A DNA stretch of 64,000 nt, taken from the NCBI GenBank assembly GCA_021307315.1, contig JAJSPD010000043.1, positions 186,001 to 250,000 of the forward strand, written 5' to 3'. Positions 35,327 through 48,413 of this stretch are shown here, in pieces (position 1 is the stretch's first letter; each line of letters opens with the position of its first letter). Both the position numbers and the translations under genes were made by a program. The stretch comes from Bisporella sp. PMI_857 (taxonomy: Eukaryota > Ascomycota > Leotiomycetes > Helotiales > Helotiaceae). The notes beneath the pieces were generated by a model. The model was given only the letters and a program-made list of their open reading frames with translations. It did no database searches and had not been told where the DNA came from.

Positions 35327-36673
35327 GATGAAGGATTAGGGCTCGAATGAACAGCTGATGCGGATAAATAATGAAATGAGGCATTGGGATGCGTATAGGT
35401 TGTGGAATAAAGGCCTTCCGGCATTTAATTTCAACGTTCAACTTTTCTTCCTTGACAACAGCCTAGACTCAGTGACGACAGTGAAAGACTAGTGCATATT
35501 TCACTTTCCAAGAGCTTGCCAGACATAGTCGGTCGTTTAAAACAGCTTACAATTGTTTTTCGCCATGGGTGCATTAATGGATTAGTCATGAATCTTGTGT
35601 TTATAGACAAGTTGTTCGACAATGTCACGAGTTGCTACTGTTCACCTTCCCCGAAGTACCCATGCCAATCATGGTCTCCAGGATCCCCATAGGGACGTTT
35701 GGATCCCGAGTAAGTATCGAAATGTAGAGAGTCAATGCCGGAGCCACCGACTCTAGAGCTAAGCGGCTGATCCACGGATTATGCCTTTCTCTGCACCTAA
35801 AGAGTAGTAAAAAGATCTGCTCAGATGGAAAGATAGGGGCTGTAATTGATGGCAAGGCAGGCATAAGGATGATAAGGGTTTAGCTTAAGAGGAACCCTGA
35901 AGGTATGTTTCTTCTGGCCCTGGAATTTTGGTAGTATTCAAATGTAATAAGGTTGAGGGGAACTTGGACCCGAAGTTACATAAGGCGGAGGCTGACAATG
36001 CAAGTCCTTCTGATACTGCGCGGCATATTGGCATGTTTATGGGTATCACGGAAGAGAAGGAATCCCCCAAGCACAGGAAGGAATATATCCAGGACTACAG
36101 CATCCGGAGGTCCGGTAAGCTGTAATTGTTGGCTTTGCAGAGTGGCTTCTCACTGCTTGAAGATTTTATGCCTTTATTTCATAAAATTGGATATATAGAG
36201 GTGAATATAACATGTCTAGTCAAAGGTGATTCACACTTGGTCAACAGGATTTCAGAGCTGTATGGCAGATGCTCACGTTACATCGGGGTCAAAACCAAGT
36301 CAACAAATCAGTCTTATTAACTTCAAAATTTGCCATCATAACTTTGACCAGTACCGTGTGTACCAGCATTTGCCGAAAGATGAAATTGAAAAAAAATTCT
36401 GCTTTGCAGAATCTATAATGCGTACCAGAGTTTTCCAACCTACTCACACTAAAGATGCCGCGCCACCCGCTTCAACTCCAAAAAGGGAATCTACACCCCT
36501 CTACTGAGCAACTGCAAACATTGTAGATCATGGCCCCCTATATTTCACCATGGAAATCAACAAGCTAAAGCGATGCTGTTGTAGATCATCTACTAGTTGT
36601 CGAACCTAAGCCACCTCAGCCTAATACCTCCCATGCATCGCAGACAAGCTTTGCAAGGTCGTCCTTGTCACCA
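35327..36673. other. Gene-poor region
   Basis: Short frames occur on both strands (for example 35864-35625 minus and 35928-36125 plus), but none has recognisable features. A fragment ending TPKRESTPLY at about 36507 echoes the RESTP at the start of the next gene and may be a decayed upstream exon or duplicate. Confidence 0.4.
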
Positions 36674-37432
36674 ATGAAGCAACGAGAATCCACTCCTGCT
36701 GTGCACCCTCCAACTACCACGACTAAGGGAATTAAGAAGAAACAGCCTTCTCTCTCGTAAGTCATCATATTCTCGCTCTGATTGCTCTAATAACCCTGCT
36801 GCAGGAAACCACAGCCACTAGTAACCTTCTACGTAGGCCCAGACGGTTCAAAACAAACCTTCGTTGTCCACAAGAATTTTGCCACCTTCTATTCCCCAGT
36901 ACTAAAGAACGCGTTTAACCTCCCATGCGTCGAGGGTGAAACACAGTCTATGAATATGGAGAATACAGATGTTGATGTGTTTGGCAAGTTCGTGCACTGG
37001 ATGTACACGAAAGAATTCGAGGGGAATGTTGACTCTCTCTCTGAAGCCGTAGCACTTGCCCGGATCTGGAAGCTCGCGGAGAGTTTTGGCGTCGTGGAGT
37101 TGCAGAATGAGGTCATGAAGAAATTGGTCGAGCTTATTTGTCAGTGTAGCAAGGCCGAGGAGCTGGATAATTTGCTTGTCTTTGCTTATTCGAGTAGAGC
37201 AGGGGGAGGCGAGTTGAAGAGATTGCTGCTGAATAAATTGACCTGGGATATCGAGCCCGAGAAGCTTCGAGAAGCGGATGAGAGGGGGATAATGACAAAG
37301 GAGATGTGGATGGACATTAGCTTGAATTTTAGCAACCGTTTTTGGGACCATATTCCGAAGAAGTACCAGCCCAAAGATTGGCGCTCGGCGGATGGGTACT
37401 TGGTGACTCATGATGGGGCAAAGAAGGAATAG
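36674..37432 (+). CDS. BTB/POZ domain protein
   Basis: Two exons, 36674-36756 and 36805-37432, in phase, 236 aa. A short Lys/Pro/Ser/Thr-rich N terminus (MKQRESTPAVHPPTTTTKGI) is followed by the BTB fold: LVTFYVGPDGSKQTFVVHKN, FATFYSPVLKNAFN, and FGKFVHWMYTKEFEG. The helical extension ends in WRSADGYLVTHDGAKKE. The reading frame is open upstream of this ATG to about 36555 without another Met, so an earlier exon is possible. Likely an adaptor or dimerisation protein; target unknown. It is related to the BTB gene at 22639-23695, and its surroundings are pseudogenes. Confidence 0.82.
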
Positions 37433-40400
37433 ATTAGCTTTTGGTCCCACTTTCGAATTGATATACCCCGGATGAAAGAGCCCCAAATACATACTACAGG
37501 CAGAACTTATCAAGCTATTTTCTTTAGCTCCAGGGAAACACTAAGTTGATGTCTGGCCGAGTGGTGTTCTTGTAGGCGTCGTGCAACATGCTAAAATCAG
37601 ACACGTTCTTAGTGATTGAAAGAGAGATCAATGGGTCAATACTTCAAGGTGAATGGAGGTGTTAACCTGTTCTTCCTGTCTTGTATCTGTAGGTACTATA
37701 TAAGCAGCACATGACACCCAAATGGGTTCCAGGACCAAGTACTGTCACCTTATCTTAATTTATATCCGCATGGGGCGCCATAAGGTATACGAAATATTGA
37801 AAAGACAGATTAAATTCGGAATGTAGGAAGGAATATTGCCAGGATGATCAAATAATAATGAGGTCGGTAAGGCGAAAGATTTTAGTGATATGTTTATCTC
37901 GGAGAAGAAGCACGATTCATATTCGGAAGTGCCAAAATGAGCATTTCACATTATCTATCAATCACTAAAACAGCTGCCTCCGATCCGTGAGATAGATAGA
38001 ATAAAGCATAAACACGTGTAGCAGAACAAGATAATAAGGTAAACGATCGATGCCTTGACGAACATGCATTTTCAACAGCCGATGATGATGACCAAGGAGT
38101 TGCGCAGATATCGAGATTAGAGATTGTAGATTGTAAATACTCAAGTTCCATTTCATGTTATCTAATTGATGGATGTCTTGGAGGATCGTGACTGAGAAAC
38201 GAAGGTGTGGTGAAACTTTGGTGCCTTGTTGCCTGAACATCCTTCGTTCTTTAGAGTTCAAAATTCAATACAGAATCCGGGTCAACATCGTCATGGTCGA
38301 AAACGCGATGGCCCCCGACTGGTGGTGCTATCTTCGGCCATTTAAGTTGGCATCCCTATGTTATAGTATGGTTATCTGTCGTGCTACATTCGAATTCCGC
38401 GGTACTGGTAATGTTTTCGATATTCCGATCCTATCAACGTCCATTTCACATGACATGTCCTTTGTATATTTCCTATACAGTCCGGGTGAAGTGAACGGAT
38501 AAATGGCAGAATAATGAAAGGGAGGGGCTATGGGTGTATATCAACTGCGAAGTTGCAGTGGCCGCAGCTGCGGCCCGTCCTTAAGAGCCTGCCCACTTTC
38601 TTACTTTAACGACCACGAACCCTCCACGAGGATAACATTCAGTGCTTCCGCCTTCGTGTACTCGTCGGCTATCGGTATATGTGGCCGCCATCTTAAGGAA
38701 GCTGTGCCAGCAATCTAATATCAGGGAGACAGGTATTTGACCACTGGAGACAAGTACGGTCCATCACTATTGTTCAAACAGCCCCAATCGCCTCACGCCT
38801 CTTTCATCGAAGCAAAGAGGAGAAGCGTTCGAGGCTACGAAGACAATTCCTTTCTAACTCCAATATCTCAAAAGCCGCAAGCTGCAGAAGAGACCAAGCC
38901 TGCAAGCACACAATACATGATCTTCGGGGAAAAAAAATTAAAATCGGGAAGACGAGGGGCACACAGGACACCCGCGAAACAAAGCTTGGTCAATGGTTAT
39001 GACAGGAGATGGCGTTATGGGAAATGACGCTTTTACTAGGTCAATATCCCCCAGCAGCTCACGCCGGGTATCTCTTGTTCTGGAATTGGGAGACGTGGGT
39101 GGTGCATGTCAGTGCAAGCACATCGGGCTCTTCGGAATGTTGTGCTAGTATCACATCGTTTCCACTCTCATGTTCTGTAAATCATATTATTCGTGTTGCT
39201 TCATTGCCTGCCAAATGAACGTCTTTCGGAATTTCATACCGTTGGAGCTGGCGTAGACTGCATCCAGCATTTTGGTCACCTCTCTCGCGAGAAATGGACA
39301 TTTCTGAATGTGGGAGCATAAGCGCGTGCACCGAAATTTTACTTCAGATTTTGGTCACGCTTGCCTCACTGCATTATGCAGCGCTAGTACGCAGATGTCA
39401 AGGTCCGACCATGGGGTTGGTAATTCGATATAATTATGTGTGTTCGGAAGGGATTGCTCTTTTTGCATCCTTGACTGAAACTTGGCGTAAAGAAGATTCT
39501 CATACCAGAGGATGTCGATCAGTGGTGTGTTGTGGCTGGGCTATATCGATCCTGTTTCAAGGGATCTACTCGCCTAATAGTTGTCTCCCGGCTCCATGAT
39601 CCTAGCGCCACTCAGGATATAACTCGGAGGTCGTCATCAATTGCACAAATCATTTGATAGATATTCGTCAGCCAAATCTCACTAGTTCCCGTCTCATCCC
39701 TATACCCATCCCTTCTGTGTCATTATTGCCTCGGTCTGTATGACAGAAAATTACCAACTCCTTCCCAATGCATCAAAGTTCGACGTCCGGTGTACGCGAT
39801 CTGGAGAATCCCGGTAACCACCCCATGGGTTCATGCTACCATCATATCGTGTTTTTACCAGCTTCTCCTCTCTGCTCATCTCCGAAGCGCAATTGGCTTT
39901 CCTCGTTGGTGGTCAAGCTCAATTTAGACTAGCAAGTATTTTTCCTGTTTTTACGAGCATCTCATAATCCTACACAACATCACCAATTGTTCTACTTACG
40001 AAGCCCATGTGAGCTTGGCAATGACAATAATATAATTTTCTTCTACACGCTTCTTTAGTACGAGAAGTAGCGCTGCCGAGCCATCAGGACTACTTTAAGG
40101 AAGGCGATATTGTGATTGTCTGCATGCGAAGGGAAAATTGGCAACAAAATCTTATGATTATGCACTCGCTTCGGGGTGAAGTTGACATATTTAGATGTTC
40201 GCTAAGAATAATCCAGTGATCGTCTGCCTAAGCTATGAATTTCCGTCTTTGTGTTTCCGACAGATGCCGTCATATATCTGGTCACGGCAATTGGTTCGGC
40301 CCAGAAAGACGTTGGGCAAGCCCTTGGCGAAGTCACCTACTGGGATTCTATTGGTTTATGCAATGCGAAAATGTCCTGTCACTGCAGGTAGCCGCATGCG

Positions 40401-40972
40401 TGTCACACATAGTGCCCACCCCGGTAGTACCCAGTTAGGGGCCGGTCCATGGGCACGCCAAATATTATTCGGTACTGTACTGGAAGGGATTCTATATATA
40501 TAACAATGCCAATGTTATTGAAAAGAAAAGAAGAAGAAGAAAAAAACAATTTGTTGGTTCTCAGAGGGAAGCAAACAGGATGGGTGTACGCGTTGATTGG
40601 AGTTATTCTTGTTCCCCAATCACCATGCCCAGTTCGTCATCCAATGTTTGCCTGCCTGCCTGATCAGATATCACGCTACACAAGCCTTACAAAATGGCCT
40701 GGGCTACGGTTACCATTTCCACTCAGCTTAGTTGATCGTTAGTAGACGGTAGACGGCAGGTGCTCACCGATCCACTTTCCAACCGACCCCTTTCCAAATC
40801 TCAAGAATGCATGGCTGTCAATTAGTCTTCGTGACCCATGTCTATGAGTACCAAGTCGAGTTCTAAACTTTGGGTGTATAAAGTATAAAGCTGGGTATCT
40901 GTCCTCTGTTTTTACGTTAGGGTTGGTTTCTTGACTATCACAGCTTTGCTATTCCTCTCAGTCTTGCTCACT
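37433..40972. other. 3.5 kb gene-poor region
   Basis: No supported gene. Frames up to about 110 codons exist on both strands without recognisable motifs. It contains a 16 bp perfect palindrome GGCCGCAGCTGCGGCC at 38560-38575. The last part should contain the catalase promoter. Confidence 0.4.
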
Positions 40973-43432
40973 ATGCTTTCTCCATATATTCTTCTTGCCC
41001 TACCGGGCTTGACATACGCAGTATGCCCATACATGGACGGTAACCCGGCTCTCAAGCCAAGAGACGAAAGTGATGTGAGTGTAACCTTGATAGGAAGATC
41101 ATTATGCCTTTGATCCATGAAGAGTTATGAATATTACGATTTTCATGCCGTTTCCAAGACACAATGAAGCTTATGCTTTCCAAATAAGTAATCTGACAGT
41201 AGGATCGCGATAGGTTAACCTGTCAACTCATTCAGACTTTCTGAAACAATTTACCATAGACGATACCAATTCTTTCCTGACTACGGATGTCGGAGGTCCT
41301 ATTCAAGACAACCTCAGCTTGAAGGCGGGAGAGCGTGGCCCAACTTTACTTGAGGACTTCATTTTCCGCCAGAAGATCCAGCATTTTGACCACGAAAGAG
41401 TAAGTTTATGTCGCCAAAGTATACTGCCTCTCACTAATTCTTTTATCACAGGTTCCGGAAAGAGCAGTTCATGCTCGTGGTGCGGGTGCACATGGCACCT
41501 TTACCAGTTATGCCGACTTCAGCAATATTACGGCTGCTTCATTCCTCAATGCTGCTGGAAAGAAAACACCAGTCTTTGTCCGTTTTTCTACTGTCGCTGG
41601 AAGTCGAGGAAGTGCAGATACAGCCCGAGATGTCCATGGCTTCGCAACTAGATTCTATACAGATGAAGGAAACTTCGGTATATCTTCTCCTCTATGTCTT
41701 AATACTCCCTAACGTCTTCAGATATTGTTGGAAACAACATTCCTGTATTTTTCATCCAAGACGCAATTCTTTTCCCAGATTTGATTCATGCAGTCAAGCC
41801 AAGCCCTGATAAAGAAATTCCTCAGGGAGCGACAGCTCATGATTCAGCTTGGGATTTTTTTAGCCAACAGCCCAGTTCCTTACATACCCTCTTTTGGGCA
41901 ATGGCCGGAAACGGTATCCCAAGGTCATACCGCCATATGGATGGATTTGGGATTCACACCTTTCGCCTTGTCACCGACTCTGGTGAATCAAAGCTTGTGA
42001 AGTGGCATTGGAAAACCAAGCAGGGAAAAGCAAGCTTAGTTTGGGAAGAGGCTCAAGTCTTGGCTGGCAAGAACGCCGATTTTCACAGAGCTGATCTTTG
42101 GGACGCCATTGCATCTGAAAATGGACCAGAATGGGAACTGGGAGTGCAAATTGTAGATGAGAAGGATGCTTTGGCCTTTGGATTTGACTTACTTGATCCT
42201 ACAAAAATTATTCCAGAGGAATCGGTACCAGTCAAGCTACTTGGAGTTATGAAGCTCGATCGCAACCCACGAAATTACTTCGCTGAAACTGAGCAAGTTA
42301 TGGTACGTGTTCGTTTTTGCTTGTTCTACTACAACGTAATTGTAAATATCTCTATGCTGATATTAGGCAGTTCCAACCTGGCCACATTGTTCGTGGCATA
42401 GACTTCAGTGAAGATCCATTGCTCCAAGGTCGCCTCTTTTCTTACTTAGACACCCAGCTCAACCGCCATGGCGGCCCCAATTTTGAACAGCTTCCAATCA
42501 ATCGTCCTCATGTAGCTATCCATAACAACAATCGCGATGGCGCAGGACAGAACTTCATTCATCTCAACACTGAAGCTTACTCACCCAATACTCTAAACAA
42601 TGGATCACCAAAGCAGGCAACCCAAAATACAGGAAGAGGATTCTTTACCTCTCCTAGCCGTGCAAGTGGCAATTTGATTCGCAAAGCATCCTCGACATTT
42701 GCAGATGTCTGGACTCAGCCACGACTTTTCTACAACTCATTGCTCCCCGTTGAGCAACAGTTCGTGATTAATGCCATCCGGTTTGAAGTCTCACATCTTC
42801 AATCTGAGGTTGTGAAAAGCAATGTCTTGATCCAGCTCAACCGTGTCAGCAACGATATTGCTAAGCGTGTAGCTGAGGTCATTGGTCTGGATGCTCCGGC
42901 ACCTGATCCAACTTTCTACCACGACAACAGCACTTCTTTTGTTTCAATCTTCAACGACACTCTGCCTACCATCGCCACACTAAGTGTTGCTGTTCTTGCT
43001 AGCGTGAAGTCAGAGGAGAGCCTTACCCAAGCAGCTTCCATTGCCGCGGCTCTCAAGTCTTCATGCGTGACGACTGCCATCGTTGGCGAAAACCTCGCTC
43101 CTGGAATAAACATTACCTATTCATCTGCTGATGCATCCGTCTTTGATGGCATTATTGTTGCTTCTGGGGCCAAGAGCTTGTTCACTAATGGGACGAGCTC
43201 AACCTACTTCCCCGCCAACCGCCCGCTCCAGATTTTGGTTGATGGCTACCGCTGGGGAAAACCTGTCGGCGCGCTGGGTTCTGCAACACCCGTTTTGCAG
43301 CTTGCTGGTGCAACTACCACTCCTGGTGTATTTAGCGGCAATAGTACGGACATTTCTAACTTTGTGAGTGCTTTTGAAGGAGGGTTGAAGACTTTTAAGT
43401 TTGTGGATCGCTTTCCCGTTGATACGCAATGA
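40973..43432 (+). CDS. Secreted large-subunit catalase
   Basis: A haem catalase that converts H2O2 to water and oxygen. Five exons: 40973-41074, 41214-41399, 41452-41677, 41722-42302 and 42371-43432, in phase, 718 aa, right for the large-subunit clade. The N terminus [18 protein letters not shown] is a signal peptide. The catalytic His lies in [17 protein letters not shown] (His about 103). [20 protein letters not shown], the Asn region [11 protein letters not shown] and the proximal haem-ligand Tyr in [13 protein letters not shown] (about 390) are all present. The last 150 residues form the flavodoxin-like C-terminal domain of large catalases ([26 protein letters not shown]). Expected location is the wall or extracellular space, for oxidative defence. 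Confidence 0.96.
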
Positions 43433-43720
43433 GAATGCATATAGGCAAATTGAGCGCGGAAAGCTTAAGATAGAAGTATTACGAGTAATAAGTAATGAAT
43501 ACTCTTCGCTTCTGTGGAAATTTCTCGATAATTGCTTTGAATCATCTGCGATTAGCACCGGCCATGTTTTGTATCAGATATCAAAATACATTCTTTTCTA
43601 ACACACACCGAAAGAACCCTAACAATCTACTATCCTCGAATCTATTCAGTTCTGAAAATCTTGATCGACCTTTCCCACCCACCGCCTTCTCATATACTCC
43701 TTGTTCAAGTCGTTCATAAT

Positions 43721-44118
43721 CTACGTGGTTGGTTTTTTAAGTGGAAGCCCGGGCAAGCCCGGAAGAGATCCGGGTTTTGAGCCGCCACCTGCGGCTGGTG
43801 GATCTGATAGACCCGGGAGAGGAAGAGGTAGTGGAATAGGAAGCGCCGCCGTAAGACCGCCAAGCGGGCCGCCCGTGAGGCTTTTCAGAATTCCCTCGAC
43901 GAGCGCGAGGATCGTGGCGACGAGCCCTTGTACCGGCTCCGGGAGCGGCAGCTTCCCTAGCAAATCCGCGCCTGGCAGACCTGCGGTCTAAGGTTTGTCA
44001 GGCTTTGGCCGAGGAACGGGTGAATGGTATGGCTACTCACCTCGGGCTGGGGCAGTGCGATTGGGTTGGCTAGCGCCAGCGGGACGAGTGCGTAGAGGAT
44101 GATGGACTTGAGACGCAT
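43721..44118 (-). CDS. Small secreted Leu/Pro/Gly-rich protein
   Basis: Two minus-strand exons, 44118-44041 and 43987-43721, in phase, 114 aa. The N terminus MRLKSIILYALVPLALANPI is a signal peptide with a likely cut after Ala-Leu-Ala. The mature protein has no Cys. It is rich in Leu, Pro and Gly, with LTAALPIPLPLPLPG and a PAAGGGSKPG stretch, and one amphipathic-looking segment (GLVATILALVEGILKSL). Family unknown. It could be a wall-associated or surface-active peptide; a candidate effector by size and secretion only. It is convergent with the catalase gene, 288 bp away. Confidence 0.75.
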
Positions 44119-45249
44119 GGTTGATTGTCTTTATTTTTTAGTGGGAAATATACAGACGATCAAAGGGAAGCGGATTGTCGGTCTTCCATAGCTTGGACAC
44201 CACCCTCGGGCGGTATATATACCTGTTTGTAATGTGTCGTTTCTGAAGGAATGCCCCAAGTTGTGCGTGGAATGCAATCCTCATTCTATGCCCCAACGCG
44301 AAGCTTTCGGAATGTGACTCGTTTCGTGCTCTCCTGTTGAGCCATTCTGTTGGGAATTACCACCTCCGAATATTCTATAGCGGCTGAGGTGAATTCTATT
44401 TCTGGTTTCAACCTGACGGAACATATGTGTTGGATTTTGAAGTGTATACTTAGCAAATCACCTGTTATGATATGCAATAGAAGAAGTTTAGATTGGATGG
44501 TGATGATGAATGTCTCGACGGCATTTAGCGGCCACAACCAACTCGCGATTGTTCGTTCCCTCTTACTATTATTTTTTCGGTCGGGGAGCTTTTCTATGAG
44601 GAATAAAATTCAATCTAAACTTGACATGTGGTTTGTTTTCAATAAGCTGACCATAGAACAACTGTTTTTCTCAAATGACGCGCAATTTCTATCTCTACTC
44701 TTCATCCATCAAAAAGGAAGAGTTGGGTCTATTTACAAAAACGAAGTTAAAAAGGAGCAATGGATCTGCAAGAAAGTTTTCCTCTTACTTCTTTCAATAT
44801 AGATTAGTAGAGCGGGAGGCCCCACCAAAACCTTTGACCGCATCCATAATCCATTTCACAGCTTAACATTCAACGATTCTTAGATGATTGATATACCATT
44901 TGGATAAACTTATCGCTAAAAATGGTGCTTCATTGCAAGTAATAGAAGCCATTGGCTGACACACCATGCAGCTGCAGACGCAGGTGCGGGGCACAGCGCA
45001 AGGAGCCCAGCTAGTCAGCCGCATCTTTCATTTTACGACAGGTCAGCCTTGAGGTTTATGGCTACCTAGCTATTTTATGTATTGTAGTCATTTCTTGTAA
45101 GCTCTGGACGGGAAGTGATTTGTGGTAGGAATGGCATCCATTAAGGACCTGATTAGCAATGCACCGAGGGGAGGCGGAGGTAAGGCACATTATTGCTCCA
45201 TAACCTCTACGGCGAGGCTGAACAAAGCGCTTACACACATACAGAAAGC
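44119..45249. other. Divergent intergenic region
   Basis: About 1.1 kb between the small secreted protein (minus) and the AAA ATPase (plus). A frame at 44350-44802 is open for 150 codons but is AT-rich, has no recognisable motif and is probably spurious. Confidence 0.4.
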
Positions 45250-48200
45250 ATGTCGAGTTCTTCCTCGTTTTCGAGCGCCTCCAGCGTGGCAGAGAAACGC
45301 GTTGATACGGAACTTGACGACGCTTTGCAGCAGATTCGGGGAGAAGTAAGAAACAATGAGGAGCCCAAGAATGTTTTGCATGAATCTGCTCTACAGACCA
45401 TATCCCGTGACAATACTCAAGGACTGCTAGCCAACATATTAGCTGTATCTAGCGCAGTCCCAGATGGAGAGCCCAACTTCCTACCCAAGAATACACCTCC
45501 TCAGCCTGAGTCACCTGCACTCCCTTTCTTCCCAAACATTAATCCTCATAGCTCTGCTCCCATACGAGGCCCAGGCCCTCCTCCTCCTCCTCCAGGACAG
45601 CTTGATCCCTTTATTCCTCGGTCGGCCAGATCCATAATTAGACCGACTATACTGCCAAAGGCACCTCCAGTGCCGATTCCACTCCCAGCGTCATACTCTA
45701 TGAACTCAATGTCAAGGCCGGAAGAATCAACAATTTTACAGAGAGTATTACCTGGAGATAATCGCTTTGGGTGGAGACCAGCATTTAAGGATACATGGTC
45801 TAATAGTGAACGGTTTGCGCCATATAACTGGCGAAATGATCTCCGTATTCCCACAAGGAGGCGCTCGGAGTCTGACTTGAAGGCCCCTCGTGATCTTAAC
45901 AATGAACCTCAGACATCAAAAAATTTTATGCAAAACTTTTCAAGGCGGATGCTTGTCAAAGCTTGGAAATCATCAGCGTTCAATGGCTTAGCCGGGCTTG
46001 GAACTAAGACAGAAGTGCCTCCCGAGGAGCCGGCCGTGGGAAAATTTGGAGCTACTATAGGTCGCGCCGTTGAGGATCAGCTCAGGATAGACCTACACAG
46101 CGATTCTCCGCAAGCACTGGTAATTGGCTATTTGCTAGATACCATAGAGGGCATTCGAGCTGAGCGAAATTTTTTGGACGACCTATTGACTCGCCCGCAC
46201 GCATTAGGACTACCGCCGCCACCCGAATTCGCAAACAATATTAAAGGACAACGTAGGGACAGCAGTCAGTCAAACAGTACCAAGGAAAAAAAGCCTGAAA
46301 TGCAAATACTTCATCGTATTTTCTGCGAGGCACCAGAACATAATCACGACCAATTCGTTTACACAGATGCCCCAGTTCATCAGTTTTCGGATAATTTTCA
46401 AGCCGATGCATTGATAGCGAAGGAGCCAATACTAGACTTTACTCGCTATTGCTCTCAACATCCCGAGATATCTTTCATTGTAATCAAGGAACACACTTGT
46501 CATGGAAACAGGCGGGGAAGACCCAGCGGAGGCCCTGGCTCAGAACGATCCCCAAGAGCTGAGCGTTTGCATATTGTTTCCCCCTTGCTGCAGAAAGAGC
46601 TGGAGAATATCGCATTATGCGCTTTCCCGGAGTCCAGGGTCCGAAGTGGTACGGATGGCAAGAGAATAGCAGAGATGAACGCCCCATATCTGTTCTTTTA
46701 TCATCATCAAGCATTGATAAGCGAAATAGAGAAGGCAGCTACTGGTCCTACCAAAGGTCATTTAACTGCTCTAGTCGATTTTCTGGAAGAAAATTGCGAT
46801 CATGAATATTCTGAGGCAAGACATCAGATCGAGCAGGGAATCATAACTGAAAAACATATTGAAAAGCTTTATCGCCCGAACGACATTGTATTCGAGCATT
46901 CTTCTGGCACAGCATATGTCGTAAATGATTGGCCAATTGTTTACAATGAGACTCTAGTTCTACCGTGCTGGTCGTGGAAATACGACGGTGCGTGGTTAGA
47001 AAGGGATGAGACGATGCTTAAGATCACTCTGCCTCTCTCTCAGAACTGTACAATCAATAATCTTCCATTTATTCCAACATCCCTGGTAAAGGACAACAGT
47101 ATCGAAGACTTAAGACGGAGAGGACGAAAGTACTGGACAATGAAGAAAATGCATTTCGGGTGCTACACTGGCCCGGACAGCACGAAATCACGTCACTATT
47201 ATCATACACGGATTATCGTTGATACATTTACGTATACCAGAATGCATCGCAAGATAAGAGGTAGACAAAGTAAATACACCCTTGACATCCCAGGGCGTGG
47301 TGCCACTTCTGGGGCGAGGCCACACACAAGAAGAGCTCGTTTTGATCCATGGCCGGAAAAAATCTTTAAAGACGATGAGCCGGATGATACAATGGTTCTT
47401 TTACTTCCTCCCATAGTGGTGGCGTTTATACTTCAAGAGAAATCATGGGTCAAATTGGATGTGCAGGGCGTACACCCTATCGAGTGGAATAAGAAGGCTT
47501 TTGATAGACTTGTCCTGGAGCCTAAGACAAAAGAGCTTATTACTGCTCTAGTTGAAGTTCGCATTGATGTCGAGCGCTCTGAAGATATAATTGAGGGGAA
47601 AGGGAATGGACTTATGATACTATTACATGGCGGTCCTGGAACAGGCAAAACACTCACCGCAGAAAGTGTGGCTGAAATCGCTGAGAAGCCGCTCTATAGG
47701 GTCACGTGTGGTGACATTGGAACAAGCGCGGAGCATGTCGAAGAATACCTTGAGAAAGTACTCTATTTAGCCAAGGTGTGGAATTGTGTGTTACTTCTTG
47801 ATGAGGCAGATGTGTTCCTGGAAGAGCGAACAACAGCGGACCTTGAGCGAAATAGCCTCGTGTCAATCTTTCTTCGGATTCTTGAATACTATGACGGCAT
47901 CCTCATCATGACGAGCAATAGGGTCGGAACATTTGATGAAGCATTCAAGTCACGTATACAAGTCGCATTGCACTATGAAGACCTCACAAAATCAGCACGG
48001 CGAACAATTTGGAAGAACTTTATTGAAGTGCTGGAAGAGACTGGCCAGAATGCTAACATCAGCGACCTAGAATCCCATCTTGACGAAATGGCTTCTGATG
48101 ACTTCAAATTGAACGGTAGACAAGTAAGTAAGATGCTTTTATACTAAACTGAGCTCTCGTTCCGGATAGCTTGTCCGCAGATTGCAACTATTTTTTAACA

Positions 48201-48383
48201 CTATACTTTTAGATTCGAAACGCGATGACTACTGCGCGACAGTTGGCAATCCATCGGAAAGAGAGGCTTGACTGGGAACACGTTGAGCAAGCCCTGAGAA
48301 CATCAAAGGAGTTTAACCGATATCTGAAGAATGTGCAAGGGCATACGGATAACCAGTGGGCAAGGGAACAACGGTTACGATAG
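45250..48383 (+). CDS. AAA-type ATPase with N-terminal DUF7025-like region
   Basis: Two exons, 45250-48123 and 48213-48383, in phase, 1014 aa; the ATG is the first in frame and precedes a Ser-rich start. The N-terminal 200 residues are disordered and Pro-rich. The middle matches the domain found before fungal AAA modules (HLTALVDFLEENCDHEYSE, WKYDGAWLERDETML). The AAA core has Walker A GGPGTGKT at 794-801, Walker B LLLDEAD at 848-854, sensor-1 ILIMTSNRV, and an Arg-containing FKSRIQVALHY. It ends with LNGRQIRNAMTTARQLA. The family is large and expanded in filamentous ascomycetes; substrate and process are unknown. It is convergent with, and only 30 bp from, the DUF7708 gene. Confidence 0.9.
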
Positions 48384-48413
48384 TGTCCAACACGCATCAG
48401 AGCAGATTGTATA

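Noticed and set aside
44350..44802. 150-codon plus-strand frame as a gene
   Set aside because: AT-rich, no domain, no plausible splice extension; it lies in the promoter region between two divergent genes.
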